NCBI RefSeq assembly: GCF_017982655.1 | Contig: NZ_JABXYX010000022.1 | Location: forward strand, 1 to 64,000 | Reading direction: 5' to 3' | Length of the DNA stretch: 64,000 bases | Source of the DNA: Brasilonema sp. CT11 | Lineage (GTDB): Bacteria; Cyanobacteriota; Cyanobacteriia; Cyanobacteriales; Nostocaceae | In this document: positions 27,977-36,916 of the stretch, one piece after another | Layout: each line of letters opens with the position of its first letter | Position numbering within the stretch: the first letter of the stretch is position 1 | The notes under the pieces: model-generated | Seen by the model: the letters and a program-made list of their open reading frames with translations, nothing else | Database searches by the model: none | Told to the model about the DNA's origin: nothing | Made by a program: the position numbers and the translations under genes

Positions 27977-30900
27977 CTAATTCTGAGTGCCAATGCCGTT
28001 GCAGAGAGTGCGATCGCTATCCTTAATTTTGGAATTTGTCCGCAAGTAACCCCGGATTATATCACAATCGCGTCTCATAAGATTATCAAAATCTAAATTA
28101 GATAAAATAGAATTTAAATCCCACAAAATCACTGTGTTGTCAGAACTCGCAGAAGCCAAGGTTTTGCTATCTGGGCTGAATGCTACGCTAAGAACCTCAT
28201 CGCTATGCCCCATGAGGGTGGTCTTTTCTTTAGCAGTAGCCACATCCCACAGTTTGATGGTTTTGTCATGACTCGCAGAAGCTAAGGTCTTGCCATCTGG
28301 GCTGAAGCTGACGCTATAGACCTGATCGCTATGCCCCTTGAGCGTGGTCTTTTCTTTACCTGTAGTCACATCCCACAGTTTTATAGTCTTGTCATGACTG
28401 GCAGAAGCTAAGATTTTGCCATCTGGGCTGAATGCTACACTCTTGACCGGATCGCTATACCCGTTGAGGGTGAACTTTTCTTCGCCTGTAGCCACATCCC
28501 ATAGTTTTACGGTCTTGTCCCAACTGGCAGAAGCTAAGGTCTTGCCATCTGGGCTGAAACTAACGCTATTGACCGTATCGCTATGCCCCTTGAGCGTGGT
28601 CTTTTGTTTACCTGTAGCCACATCCCACAGTTTTATAGTATTGTCATTACTCGCAGAAACTAAGGTCTTGCCATCTGGGCTAAAGCTGACGCTATTGACC
28701 GAATAGCTATGCCCGTTGAGAGTGGTCAATTCTATACCTGTAGCCACATCCCACAGTTTGATGGTGTTGTCAAAACTTGCAGAAGCTAAGGTTTTGCCAT
28801 CTGGGCTGTAACTCACGCTAAAGACTGTACCGCTATGCCCGTTTAGGGTGGTCTTTTGTTTACCAGTAGCTACGTCCCACAGTATTATGGTGCTGTCAGA
28901 ACTCGTAGAAGCCAAGGTTTTGCCATCTGGGCTGTAACTGACGCTAGTAACTCCATTATTATGCCCAGTGAGGGTAGTCTGTGAATCTGTAGTCACATGC
29001 CACAGTTTTATGGTGTTGTCATTACTCGCAGAAGCTAAGGTTTTGCCATCTGGGCTGTAACTCACGCTATTGAGGAAATTGCTATGCCCTTTAAGAGTGG
29101 TCTTTTGTTTACCTGTAGTCACATCCCACAGTATTATGGTCTTGTCCCTACTGGCAGAAACTAAGGTCTTGCCATCTGGGCTGAATGCTACGCTCTTGAC
29201 TGAATAGCTATGCCCGTAGAGGGTGGTCTTTTGTTTGCCCGTAGCCACATCCCACAGTATTATGGTCTTGTCCCAACTCGCAGAAGCTAAGGTCTTGCCA
29301 TCTAGGCTGTAACTCACGCTAAACACCGTACTGCTATGCCCGTAGAGGGTGGTCTTTTGTTTACCTGTAGCCACATCCCACAGTTTTATGGTGTGGTCAG
29401 CACTCGCAGAAGCTAAGGTCTTGCCATCTGGGCTGTAACTCACGCTCTCTACCTCATCGCTATGCCCCTTGAGGGTGGTTTGTTCTTCGCCTGTAGCAAC
29501 ATCCCACAGTTTTATGGTCTTATCCCAACTCGCAGAAGCTAAGGTCTTGCCATCTGGGCTGAAACTCACGCTATAAACCACACCGCTATGCCCACTAAGG
29601 GTGGTCTTTTGTTTACCTGTAGCCACATCCCACAGTTTTATGGTGTGGTCAGCACTCGCAGAACCCAAGGTTTTGCCATCTAGGCTGAAACTCACGCTAT
29701 AAACCACATCGCTATGTCCAGTAAGGGTGGTCTTTTGTTTACCTGTAGCCACATCCCACAGTTTTATGGTATGGTCAGCACTCGCAGAAGCCAAGGTCTT
29801 ACCATCTGGGCTGAAACTCACGCTAAGGACTTTATCAGTATGATTTTCTAAGCGATTATACTCTCTGACTCCGTAAACTGCCTGTTGCAACAACGTAGAT
29901 ATAGCCTTAGTTCGCTGGGAATCAAGATTGATCCAAAAAGCTGCTTGTTTGATTTGCTTTCCTGCATTTATCCCTACTATTCGCGCATCAATTTCTTTAC
30001 CTTCAGCAAAGAGTTCTTGGGAAGATGTTAAAAGAGCATCGATCGCTTGTTTTCTTTGTTGTTCCGTTTGCCATAATCCGAACCCAGCCGCTACAACTAG
30101 AGCTGAAACCAGCACCAAACCGTAAGTAAGTAGTTTACGTCTTTGCTCAGATTGCTTGCGTGCTTCTGCTTCTGCTTTGAGTCTTTTTTCTGATTCCTCT
30201 GCGCGTTGTTCTGCTGCTTGACGTGCTTGTGCTTCCGCTTCGCCTCTTTTTTCTGCTTCCTGTGCGACTTTTTGTGCTGTTTCCAACTCGCGCTGCTTGC
30301 GTTTGTCTTCTTGTTGACGCAGGAAATCGCGCCGTGCGATGCTGGCTTCAATGAATTGATTTTCTAAACTCTCTGGTTTGGCAAATAAAAATTGGTTAAA
30401 TTTTGGGTCTTTTCTGTATTCTAAGACTTGCACTAACTTCGACCCGCTCCAGAGTTCATCATTGGCTTTTTGCGAATCTTGTTTTCGGATTTCATTCCAT
30501 TGGTTGGCGTCGGTGGTTAATCGACTTCTAAAGACAATGATATCTTCTTTGTCTTTTATTAAATCTTTTAATACTTGCCAAGAGCGCAGCAATTGTTCGT
30601 GAGCAACTTCAACTGTTGCTATTTGTTTTTCGCCTCTGCTGACGAGCAGACGGTTTTGTATGAGTTTGTTGAGTACGCTTTCTTTATCACGACTCTCTAA
30701 AAACAGAGATTTCTCAGTTCTTCTGCTGACAGGTTGTTTTTCAACAATCCCAACTAATTCCAGAAAAATTTCTTTTGCGGCTTCTCTTTCTTGCTCATTT
30801 AGCTCTTGATTATATATTTTATTGGCTTGTTGATTCAGCGCACCGCTGACTCCACCCAATTGTTCATAAGTCTTCGTCTTTAGGACTCGTTCTGTCAGAT

Positions 30901-31795
30901 TATCTTTTTTCTTTTCTTCTGACCACAGCAAATCTAGAGTATATTCTAGGAGTGGTAAAGAACCGCTTTGCTCGTAAAAATCTTTGATTATTTGCTCAAC
31001 TAACCCTTTTTCAAAAGTCACACCATTCCTAGCCGCAGGTTCAGCAATTGCTAACTGGAGTTCTTTCTCGCTCATGTTGGTGAGTATGCAACTATAGCGA
31101 TCATGGATATGTCCAAGTTCAGAATAGCTACTGAATTTATCTAAAAAATCAGCCCGCATTGTGAAAACAATTTTAACAGAGCTATCTTGCTGATTGATCA
31201 GCTGAATAAGGCTAGCAACAAATTTGTCACGTTCTAATTTGGGAGTGGTTGTAAAAAGTTCTTCAAATTGGTCAACAAAGATAAGCCAGCGAGAGTCCTG
31301 TTTGAGGGATTGGGAAACTTGAATTAAGGTATTTTCGGCAACGGTTCGAGCAATTTCTGCTTGTGATTGTGTAAGATGAGAGGTAAGACAATAATAGAAA
31401 GATTCAAAAGGATTTTTATCTGGTCGAAAAGTCAGATTAAGAAAAGTTCCCCAATTGTCTCTTAAATGAGGAATTAATCCGGCGCGAATCAGTGATGACT
31501 TGCCACTTCCAGATGCTCCCAGAAGCAGGAGGACATTATCTTTTTTTAAGAGGCGATCGCTGAGTTTAGTAATCCACTCTTCTCGACCAAAAAATTTATC
31601 TTTATCATCAGTTTCAAATTTTCTGAGTCCCAGGTAAGGAGAGACTTGAATGAGTGGACGACGATGAATGCTTTCTTCAGTCTCGCGATCAGATATGAAG
31701 TATTGAGTGAAAGTTCCACCGCTAATGCTGTATGCAGAAACGCCTTGAACATCACCCCCAATATTTACGTTGTTTTCAGCATCATTGTTCATCAT
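27977..31795 (-). CDS. Membrane-anchored STAND ATPase (nSTAND1) with 14 WD40 repeats
   Basis: A 1272-residue receptor-like protein. Residues ~8-35 hold NVNIGGDVQGVSAYSISGGT, matching the C-terminal tail of the adjacent gene at 32141. A novel-STAND ATPase (~50-480) has Walker A LLGASGSGKSSLIRAG and Walker B RWLIFVDQFEELF. A Glu/Ala/Arg-rich coiled coil (~490-550) runs into one TM helix (~555-575, GLVLVSALVVAAGFGLW). Fourteen 42-residue WD40 repeats (~640-1235, LASASxDxTIKLWDVATGK) could form two 7-bladed propellers. Known role of the class: ligand-triggered oligomerisation in conflict or cell-death signalling. The start could be either of two adjacent ATGs. Confidence 0.92.
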   Translation of the reverse strand: MMNNDAENNVNIGGDVQGVSAYSISGGTFTQYFISDRETEESIHRRPLIQVSPYLGLRKFETDDKDKFFGREEWITKLSDRLLKKDNVLLLLGASGSGKSSLIRAGLIPHLRDNWGTFLNLTFRPDKNPFESFYYCLTSHLTQSQAEIARTVAENTLIQVSQSLKQDSRWLIFVDQFEELFTTTPKLERDKFVASLIQLINQQDSSVKIVFTMRADFLDKFSSYSELGHIHDRYSCILTNMSEKELQLAIAEPAARNGVTFEKGLVEQIIKDFYEQSGSLPLLEYTLDLLWSEEKKKDNLTERVLKTKTYEQLGGVSGALNQQANKIYNQELNEQEREAAKEIFLELVGIVEKQPVSRRTEKSLFLESRDKESVLNKLIQNRLLVSRGEKQIATVEVAHEQLLRSWQVLKDLIKDKEDIIVFRSRLTTDANQWNEIRKQDSQKANDELWSGSKLVQVLEYRKDPKFNQFLFAKPESLENQFIEASIARRDFLRQQEDKRKQRELETAQKVAQEAEKRGEAEAQARQAAEQRAEESEKRLKAEAEARKQSEQRRKLLTYGLVLVSALVVAAGFGLWQTEQQRKQAIDALLTSSQELFAEGKEIDARIVGINAGKQIKQAAFWINLDSQRTKAISTLLQQAVYGVREYNRLENHTDKVLSVSFSPDGKTLASASADHTIKLWDVATGKQKTTLTGHSDVVYSVSFSLDGKTLGSASADHTIKLWDVATGKQKTTLSGHSGVVYSVSFSPDGKTLASASWDKTIKLWDVATGEEQTTLKGHSDEVESVSYSPDGKTLASASADHTIKLWDVATGKQKTTLYGHSSTVFSVSYSLDGKTLASASWDKTIILWDVATGKQKTTLYGHSYSVKSVAFSPDGKTLVSASRDKTIILWDVTTGKQKTTLKGHSNFLNSVSYSPDGKTLASASNDNTIKLWHVTTDSQTTLTGHNNGVTSVSYSPDGKTLASTSSDSTIILWDVATGKQKTTLNGHSGTVFSVSYSPDGKTLASASFDNTIKLWDVATGIELTTLNGHSYSVNSVSFSPDGKTLVSASNDNTIKLWDVATGKQKTTLKGHSDTVNSVSFSPDGKTLASASWDKTVKLWDVATGEEKFTLNGYSDPVKSVAFSPDGKILASASHDKTIKLWDVTTGKEKTTLKGHSDQVYSVSFSPDGKTLASASHDKTIKLWDVATAKEKTTLMGHSDEVLSVAFSPDSKTLASASSDNTVILWDLNSILSNLDFDNLMRRDCDIIRGYLRTNSKIKDSDRTLCNGIGTQN
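28110..29860 (-). repeat. 126-bp tandem coding repeats (WD40 array)
   Basis: Fourteen tandem ~126-base units encode the WD40 repeats. Long blocks such as the codons for SFSPDGKTLASAS and KLWDVATGKQKTTL recur almost unchanged, while the loop before SVSF (SDVVY, SDEVE, SSTVF, SNFLN) and the residue pair after LASAS (ADH, WDK, NDN, HDK) vary. Coding DNA, not CRISPR. Confidence 0.9.
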
Positions 31796-31832
31796 CTACC
31801 TTTTTGTAGTCTAAACATATTATTTGACTCCG

Positions 31833-32008
31833 TTCTCGTCCGCCTGGGATTTAAATCCCAGGCTCATAGCCAAAGTCCGTTAAAACGGAACGGCACATGC
31901 TACAAGTCGGCAAAGCCGCCCAACGCAGTGCCTCCTGAAAGATTTACCCAGTCCGTTTTAACGGACTTGAACTTTGAGCCAAGAAATTTATTTCTTGGCG
32001 GACGAGAA
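31833..32008. repeat. Compound inverted-repeat element (MITE-like) between effector and STAND genes
   Basis: Perfect 12-base ends TTCTCGTCCGCC / GGCGGACGAGAA enclose nested palindromes: TGGGATTTAAATCCCA, AAGTCCGTTAAAACGGA with its complement TCCGTTTTAACGGACTT, and CCAAGAAATTTATTTCTTGG. Total 176 bases, noncoding. It splits the two genes of the module and could alter their co-transcription. Confidence 0.75.
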
Positions 32009-32140
32009 TTCTAGTGCAAGATTAGTATCTGGTGAGACCAGCGCTGCAGGAGGGTTTCCCTCCGTAGGCGACTGGCGAACCCGAAGGGCGTTGTAAACCA
32101 TCCCCCTGTTCCCTGTTCCCTGTTCCCTGTTCCCTTATCT

Positions 32141-32554
32141 CTAACTAATATCGCCTTGAGTTATACTTCCTCCGGAAATGTCGTATGCAGAAACACCTTT
32201 GACATCTCCACCAATGTTGATGTTTCCACGACTTTGGGGTGCTTTGGCTTCTGCCAGAAGCTGAGTGACTTCGCTTTCTAACGTTGGATCTTCCTTGAAT
32301 AACTTCTTAAGCTGCAGACGCAGTGCGGCTAAAGCATCTTCATCCTCAGGCGCTTGGGCTACATCCTCGACAGCTTCTTGGGCTGATGGTTTAGCTTCCA
32401 CTTTGGGATGAAGTTTAACCCAAATCGCTTTCGCTTTTTCCCAGGTATCTGCACCAAGTTTTTTTGCTGTTTCCTCTGCTGCTTTATCTCCTAGTTTGAG
32501 TAGGTAAGGCAGGAAAGGAGAAAGAAACTTAGTTAAAACAATAACATCTATCAT
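32141..32554 (-). CDS. Small protein with N-terminal hydrophobic helices and C-terminal signalling motif; candidate STAND effector
   Basis: A 137-residue protein with no named family. Residues ~3-20 (DVIVLTKFLSPFLPYLLKL) are hydrophobic. Amphipathic and acidic helices follow (KAAEETAKKLGADTWEKAKA; LAALRLQLKKLFKED). The last 27 residues contain NINIGGDVKGVSAYDISGGS and then TQGDIS, almost repeating the N-terminus of the STAND protein encoded 346 bases downstream on the same strand. That layout matches bacterial amyloid-signalling pairs, in which a membrane-acting effector carries the motif at its C-terminus and the NLR carries it at its N-terminus. The motif match is visible; the membrane activity is inferred. 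Confidence 0.75.
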   Translation of the reverse strand: MIDVIVLTKFLSPFLPYLLKLGDKAAEETAKKLGADTWEKAKAIWVKLHPKVEAKPSAQEAVEDVAQAPEDEDALAALRLQLKKLFKEDPTLESEVTQLLAEAKAPQSRGNINIGGDVKGVSAYDISGGSITQGDIS

Positions 32555-32746
32555 TAGTAAGAGATTTTATTGGGCATAGATAGTACCATTTAAATCTACA
32601 CCTGCGTCAGTTGTGCTTTCGGAAAAGTTATAGCGATTTCCCTCAATTTGATGGGCGGTTTTTCCGTCCTTTGCAGCGTCGTGTCCTCTGGACACACCTT
32701 AAAATGAAAAGAAGTATCGCCCAATCAGTTCATTCATTGTTTATCT

Positions 32747-33850
32747 ATGTCATTTCTTGCGGGTTTAGCAGCGATCGCAGTCTTGGCTGTTTTGATCCTG
32801 GTGCATGAGTTTGGACATTTTGTTGCAGCAAGGTCCCAAGGGATTTACGTCAATCGCTTTTCTCTGGGCTTTGGTCCGGTGATTTGGAAGTATCAAGGAG
32901 TACAAACTGAATACGCTGTCCGTGCTTTCCCTCTGGGTGGGTTTGTCGGTTTTCCTGACGATGATCCAGATAGTGATATTCCTCCCAATGACCCAAATCT
33001 TTTACGTAACCGCCCTGTTTTAGATCGGGCGATTGTGATTAGTGCAGGAGTGATAGCAAATTTAATATTTGCCTACTTCCTGCTTGTAACACAGGTGGGT
33101 GTTGTAGGTGTAAACATACCGCAACCGGCTCAAAACGGGATTCTCATCCCAGAATTAATTTCACAACCAGTTTCTGTTGCTGCAAAAGCAGGTCTTCAGG
33201 CTGGAGATGTCATTTTAGCTGCTGATAACAAAACTTTTGGGACTTCTGAGCAAGAATTAAAAGCTTTCACAGAAATCGTCAAAAGTCATTTGGGTAAGCC
33301 AATTAATTTGACAATCGCCCGTGGCGATCAAAAACTGTCTGTGAATCTGACTCCTGAAGCTAATGCGAACGGAGAAGGTAGCATAGGTGTCCGTCTTTCT
33401 CCTAACCAGAAAATCGTGCATCGTCGCGCCACAAACCCCGTGGAAGCATTAAAAATTGGCGCTACACAATTTCAGCAGATTCTCATCAAGACATCTCAAG
33501 GTTTTGGACAATTAGTTACTAACTTCAGCGAAACAGCAAGCCAAGTCGCCGGTCCAGTTAAAATTGTCGAGATTGGTGCAAGCTGGGCTCAGAATGATAT
33601 CAGTAATTTGTTGTTCTTTGGTGCTCTTATCAGCATTAACTTGGCTTTCATCAACATTTTGCCCTTACCAGCTTTAGATGGAGGACAACTCGCTTTTCTG
33701 TTGATTGAAGGTTTGCGCGGTAAACCCTTACCGAATCGTATTCAAGAAGGTGTCATGCAAACTGGTTTGGTGATACTTTTAGGACTAGGAATTTTTCTCA
33801 TCGTTAAAGAAACTACCCAATTGGAGTGGGTGCAAAGATTGTTCCAGTAA
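32747..33850 (+). CDS. rseP: Site-2 protease family intramembrane metalloprotease (RseP-like)
   Basis: A 367-residue membrane protease. The zinc site HEFGHFVAARSQ is in the first TM helix (~residues 21-32) and the third ligand region is LPALDGGQLAFLLIEGLRG near the C-terminus. One PDZ domain lies between (~130-215, AKAGLQAGDVILAAD). The family cleaves membrane-bound anti-sigma factors and other TM proteins within the bilayer. The TAA overlaps the next gene's ATG by one base, so translation is coupled to the endonuclease III gene. Multiple hydrophobic helices include 5-25 and 98-118. Confidence 0.92.
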   Translation: MSFLAGLAAIAVLAVLILVHEFGHFVAARSQGIYVNRFSLGFGPVIWKYQGVQTEYAVRAFPLGGFVGFPDDDPDSDIPPNDPNLLRNRPVLDRAIVISAGVIANLIFAYFLLVTQVGVVGVNIPQPAQNGILIPELISQPVSVAAKAGLQAGDVILAADNKTFGTSEQELKAFTEIVKSHLGKPINLTIARGDQKLSVNLTPEANANGEGSIGVRLSPNQKIVHRRATNPVEALKIGATQFQQILIKTSQGFGQLVTNFSETASQVAGPVKIVEIGASWAQNDISNLLFFGALISINLAFINILPLPALDGGQLAFLLIEGLRGKPLPNRIQEGVMQTGLVILLGLGIFLIVKETTQLEWVQRLFQ

Positions 33851-34539
33851 TGAGTATCCGCAAAAAGTCATCTCAGAAGCAACGGGCGCTAGAAATCCTA
33901 GTTCGCCTGAAGCGTCTTTATCCAGATGCAACTTGCTCTTTAAACTACTCAACCCCAGTACAGTTGCTGGTGGCTACGATTCTCTCGGCTCAGTGTACCG
34001 ATGAACGAGTGAATCTAGTCACACCAGCTTTGTTTAGTAAATTTCCAGATGCAGCAAGTTTGGCGAATGCTGATTTAACAGAGTTAGAAACAAGCGTACG
34101 TTCCACTGGGTTCTATCGCAATAAGTCAAAGAATATTCAAGCTGCTTGTCGGATGATTATCAATGAGTTTGGCGGTTCTGTCCCCAAGCAGATGGAACAG
34201 ATGGTGCGGCTTCCAGGTGTGGCGCGAAAGACAGCAAATGTTGTGCTTGCTCATGCTTATGGAATTAATGCTGGGGTGACAGTGGATACTCATGTCAAAC
34301 GTCTGAGTGAGCGTTTGGGGTTAACTGAACACACAGACCCCATCCGGATTGAACGAGATTTAATGAGTTTATTGCCTCAAGCAGATTGGGAAAATTGGTC
34401 TATTCGGCTGGTTTATCATGGTCGTGCGATTTGTAAAGCGCGATCGCCTGCTTGTGATGCTTGTGAATTAGCTGAACTGTGTCCTTCTGCTTTTAACGTA
34501 CCACAAGTCACTGTCAAGGCAAAAATTAAGGAATTTTAG
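33850..34539 (+). CDS. nth: Endonuclease III (DNA glycosylase/AP lyase)
   Basis: A 229-residue base-excision repair enzyme removing oxidised pyrimidines. The helix-hairpin-helix with catalytic Lys is LPGVARKTANVVLAHA, the catalytic Asp is in VTVDTHVKRLS, and the C-terminal 4Fe-4S loop is present as CKARSPACDACELAELC (spacing 7-2-5). Start MSIRKKSSQK overlaps the rseP stop by one base. Length and all key residues are normal. Confidence 0.96.
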   Translation: MSIRKKSSQKQRALEILVRLKRLYPDATCSLNYSTPVQLLVATILSAQCTDERVNLVTPALFSKFPDAASLANADLTELETSVRSTGFYRNKSKNIQAACRMIINEFGGSVPKQMEQMVRLPGVARKTANVVLAHAYGINAGVTVDTHVKRLSERLGLTEHTDPIRIERDLMSLLPQADWENWSIRLVYHGRAICKARSPACDACELAELCPSAFNVPQVTVKAKIKEF

Positions 34540-34587
34540 GAACTTATCCTCCTAATACTCCTACATACCCTGTCTAAAAGAGACTTT

Positions 34588-34955
34588 GTTGACATCCTCA
34601 CCGCCCTAGAAGTGCGGTGATTCCTCACCACGCCAGCAACCTACTCGTGGTAGGATAACTGGTCGCTGAATGGGGTTGACGCTTCATTGAGAACAGCCTG
34701 GAACCAGGTCTTACACTCTCTCCACATCCGTTTTGAGTCTCGGAATGCCCTTCCGCGACTAACCGACAATTGAACTATTGAATTTTGTCTTTTTCCTTTG
34801 GGTTGGATTTATGTTTACTACCATTGCCCATCAGTCTTTCTCTACGCCTGCTCTCATCGTAGCTGTTTCAACGCGTCTTGAGTCTAGAGGGGGATTGCCA
34901 ATTCCGAGTATATTTTAGCGCAAAAGGCGCCCTAGAAGTGCGGGGCTTGTATCCC
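34588..34955 (-). mobile_element. IS200/IS605-type relic with both ends but no transposase gene
   Basis: On the minus strand, the ends read CCCCGCACTTCTAGGGCG (about 34928-34945) and ACCGCACTTCTAGGGCGGTG then AGGATGTCAAC (34588-34619). These resemble left and right ends of cyanobacterial TnpB-carrying IS200/IS605 elements, including the terminal hairpin TCACCGC/GCGGTGA. The inner ~300 bases hold a structured segment (CTGGTTCCAGG; TCGCGGAAGGGCATTCCGAG) like the 3' end of tnpB and its guide RNA. No tnpA or tnpB frame remains. It lies between nth and rpsN. Confidence 0.55.
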
Positions 34956-35027
34956 ATTATTTTTGGTCACTAGACGTGGGATTATATAGAATGGAAAATG
35001 CTGTCTTTCAATGAATCACTGAACATT

Positions 35028-35330
35028 ATGGCAAAAAAGAGTTTGATTGAGCGCGAGAAAAAACGCGCCAGATTGGTGGCTAAATATGCTGAAAAACGCC
35101 AAGCACTGCTGGAAGAATTCAGAGAAACAGAATCTCCTGTTGATAAGCTAGAAATTCACCGTGAAATTCAACAGCTACCCCGCAATAGCGCTCCTAGCCG
35201 CCACCGTAACCGTTGCTGGTTAACGGGTCGTTCCAGAGGAGTTTACCGCGACTTTGGGCTATCTCGCAACGTTCTGCGGGAATGGGCACACGAAGGTCTT
35301 TTACCTGGAGTTGTTAAATCTAGTTGGTAG
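35028..35330 (+). CDS. rpsN: 30S ribosomal protein S14
   Basis: A 100-residue S14 of the long bacterial/chloroplast type: [20 protein letters not shown] at the start, [20 protein letters not shown] in the middle and a [15 protein letters not shown]-terminal block. It lacks the zinc CxxC pairs of short S14. It binds 16S rRNA in the head of the small subunit. In cyanobacteria rpsN stands alone, as here. The ATG at 35028 is chosen; a longer frame from 34998 is unconserved. Confidence 0.97.
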   Translation: MAKKSLIEREKKRARLVAKYAEKRQALLEEFRETESPVDKLEIHREIQQLPRNSAPSRHRNRCWLTGRSRGVYRDFGLSRNVLREWAHEGLLPGVVKSSW

Positions 35331-35334
35331 TTAT

Positions 35335-35386
35335 TTAGTCATTAGTCATTAGTCATTAGTCATTAGTCATTAGTCATAAGCTTTAG
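35335..35386. repeat. Heptanucleotide tandem repeat (TTAGTCA)n
   Basis: Six to seven perfect copies of TTAGTCA directly after rpsN, a typical cyanobacterial STRR. Noncoding; copy number is likely variable between strains. Confidence 0.9.
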
Positions 35387-35442
35387 ACAAACAACCAAGG
35401 ACTAATGACGAAGGACAACAGACATCAATTATTTATTGCCTA

Positions 35443-35772
35443 TTATTGCCCACAACACTTGTCAATCCCCAAACTTTCTAGGAGTAAGTCGCTAACGGCG
35501 TTAGCAATAGCAAACTCTCCGTAGAAACTTTTGGAAAAATCAAACGACTGCATCTCTGTAACAATGGCAATAACCAGAGAACCCAAGTCGTTTTCTCCTT
35601 CCATACGTTGACGTACAAAAATTTGTGCAGCCCTTTGGGCGATCGTCTGATTGATTGCTTCCGGGATAAATTCTTCATCCAGCCACTGATGCAAGCGTTG
35701 CTGTAACCATTTTCCCTCAAGCATCGGATCTTGAGGTGGTGGTAGGGTGATGGGTGGAATGGGTTGTGTCAT
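35443..35772 (-). CDS. Conserved cyanobacterial hypothetical protein
   Basis: A 109-residue protein: a Pro-rich N-terminus ([15 protein letters not shown]), then a helical domain ([40 protein letters not shown]) and a C-terminus ending in a CC pair. Composition and codon use are gene-like, and I recall similar small proteins in cyanobacteria, but no function is known to me. It is divergent from aat, with starts only 77 bases apart, so the two promoters must be close together. Confidence 0.65.
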   Translation of the reverse strand: MTQPIPPITLPPPQDPMLEGKWLQQRLHQWLDEEFIPEAINQTIAQRAAQIFVRQRMEGENDLGSLVIAIVTEMQSFDFSKSFYGEFAIANAVSDLLLESLGIDKCCGQ

Positions 35773-35849
35773 TTTCTTGTTTTTATATTAAAGATGTTCG
35801 TAGTAGTCGCACAAGCGCTGACTACAAACGATGTATATTCCTTATTTCT

Positions 35850-36425
35850 ATGAAATATGATGTTGCCACTATTATTCAAGGCTATGCTCAAGGTTATTTT
35901 CTCATGGCTGATGAGAATGATGTCTTGGGGTGGTATGGGAGTCGCGATCGCACTCTCATTCCTTTAGATCAAAGATTTCGCTATCCCAAGTCCCTACAGC
36001 GTGTTCTGAATCAAGAGCGTTTTAGCATTGCGATTAACCGCAATTTCAAAGCCGTCGTAGCTGGATGCGCTAACCGAGAATCAACTTGGATTTCACCAGA
36101 GTTAAAACAGATTTATTGGGAACTTTACCAGACGGGGTGGGCGTACAGTTTTGAAACTTGGCAAGGGGATGAACTGGCTGGGGGAATTTTAGGAATTGTG
36201 ATTAAGGGTGCTTTCATTGGGGAGTCGATGTTTTACCGCATCCCGGAAGGTTCAAAGGTGGCGATGGTGAAGTTGGTGGAACTGTTGCGCAAAAGGCGAT
36301 TTGTGATGTTTGATGCTCAGATGATGAATCCCCATTTGGAGAGGTTTGGTGCTTATGGGGTGAAAGATGATGAGTACATGGTGTTACTTGATAAAGCTTT
36401 GCATCGTTCTTGTTCTCTACTTTAG
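35850..36425 (+). CDS. aat: Leucyl/phenylalanyl-tRNA--protein transferase
   Basis: A 191-residue enzyme that adds Leu or Phe to N-terminal Arg/Lys of proteins, marking them for Clp proteolysis (N-end rule). Diagnostic segments are [51 protein letters not shown] and [16 protein letters not shown]. The last part ([20 protein letters not shown]) matches the family's DxQ...HL.S.GA pattern. The ATG at 35850 gives the normal length; the longer upstream frame is unconserved. The PIN gene follows after 8 bases. Confidence 0.93.
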   Translation: MKYDVATIIQGYAQGYFLMADENDVLGWYGSRDRTLIPLDQRFRYPKSLQRVLNQERFSIAINRNFKAVVAGCANRESTWISPELKQIYWELYQTGWAYSFETWQGDELAGGILGIVIKGAFIGESMFYRIPEGSKVAMVKLVELLRKRRFVMFDAQMMNPHLERFGAYGVKDDEYMVLLDKALHRSCSLL

Positions 36426-36433
36426 AATACAGC

Positions 36434-36916
36434 ATGAGTAAAATTTACAAAATTTATCTCGATGTTTGTTGTTTGAATCGAACTCTAGACAATTTAGAAC
36501 AATTTCGGATGCGTATGGAGGCTGAAGCAGTAACGGAGATTATTCAAAATTGCGAAGATGGCAAGTGGATATTGATGAATAGCGATATTATTGAATTTGA
36601 AGTTAGTCAACATTCAGACTCATTTAAACAACAACAGGTCAAATCGATACTAAATTTAGCCAAGATTTATATTCAATCAACTGAAAATATTGATTTGAGA
36701 GCAGAAGAATTCATGAAGTTGAGTTTTCAATTTCACGATGCGTTACATTTGGCTTTTGCAGAAGCTGGAGATCCTGATGTATTTTTGACGACAGATGATC
36801 GACTGCTTCGGAAAGCAAAAAAATTTCAAAGTATTTTGAACATAGAAGTCGAAAACCCTACGATTTGGTTAATGAATGTTTTGCAAACAGAGGATGATAA
36901 TGATGAAACTGACTGA
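36434..36916 (+). CDS. PIN-domain protein (VapC-like ribonuclease)
   Basis: A 160-residue PIN-fold protein: the first acid in KIYLDVCCLNR, then a conserved Glu in NSDIIEFEVSQ, an Asp in FHDALHLAFAEAG and the distal pair FLTTDDRLLRKAKKF. These match the metal-binding acids of PIN ribonucleases. Such proteins in pairs act as toxins cleaving RNA. The small gene at 36903 overlaps its 3' end by 14 bases, so the two form a coupled toxin/antitoxin-like pair in toxin-first order. The start gives MSKIYKIYLD; a longer frame from 36410 would overlap aat. Confidence 0.8.
   Translation: MSKIYKIYLDVCCLNRTLDNLEQFRMRMEAEAVTEIIQNCEDGKWILMNSDIIEFEVSQHSDSFKQQQVKSILNLAKIYIQSTENIDLRAEEFMKLSFQFHDALHLAFAEAGDPDVFLTTDDRLLRKAKKFQSILNIEVENPTIWLMNVLQTEDDNDETD

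Noticed and set aside
28110-29860. Second regular repeat array
   Set aside because: Encodes WD40 repeats in one continuous frame; not a noncoding array.
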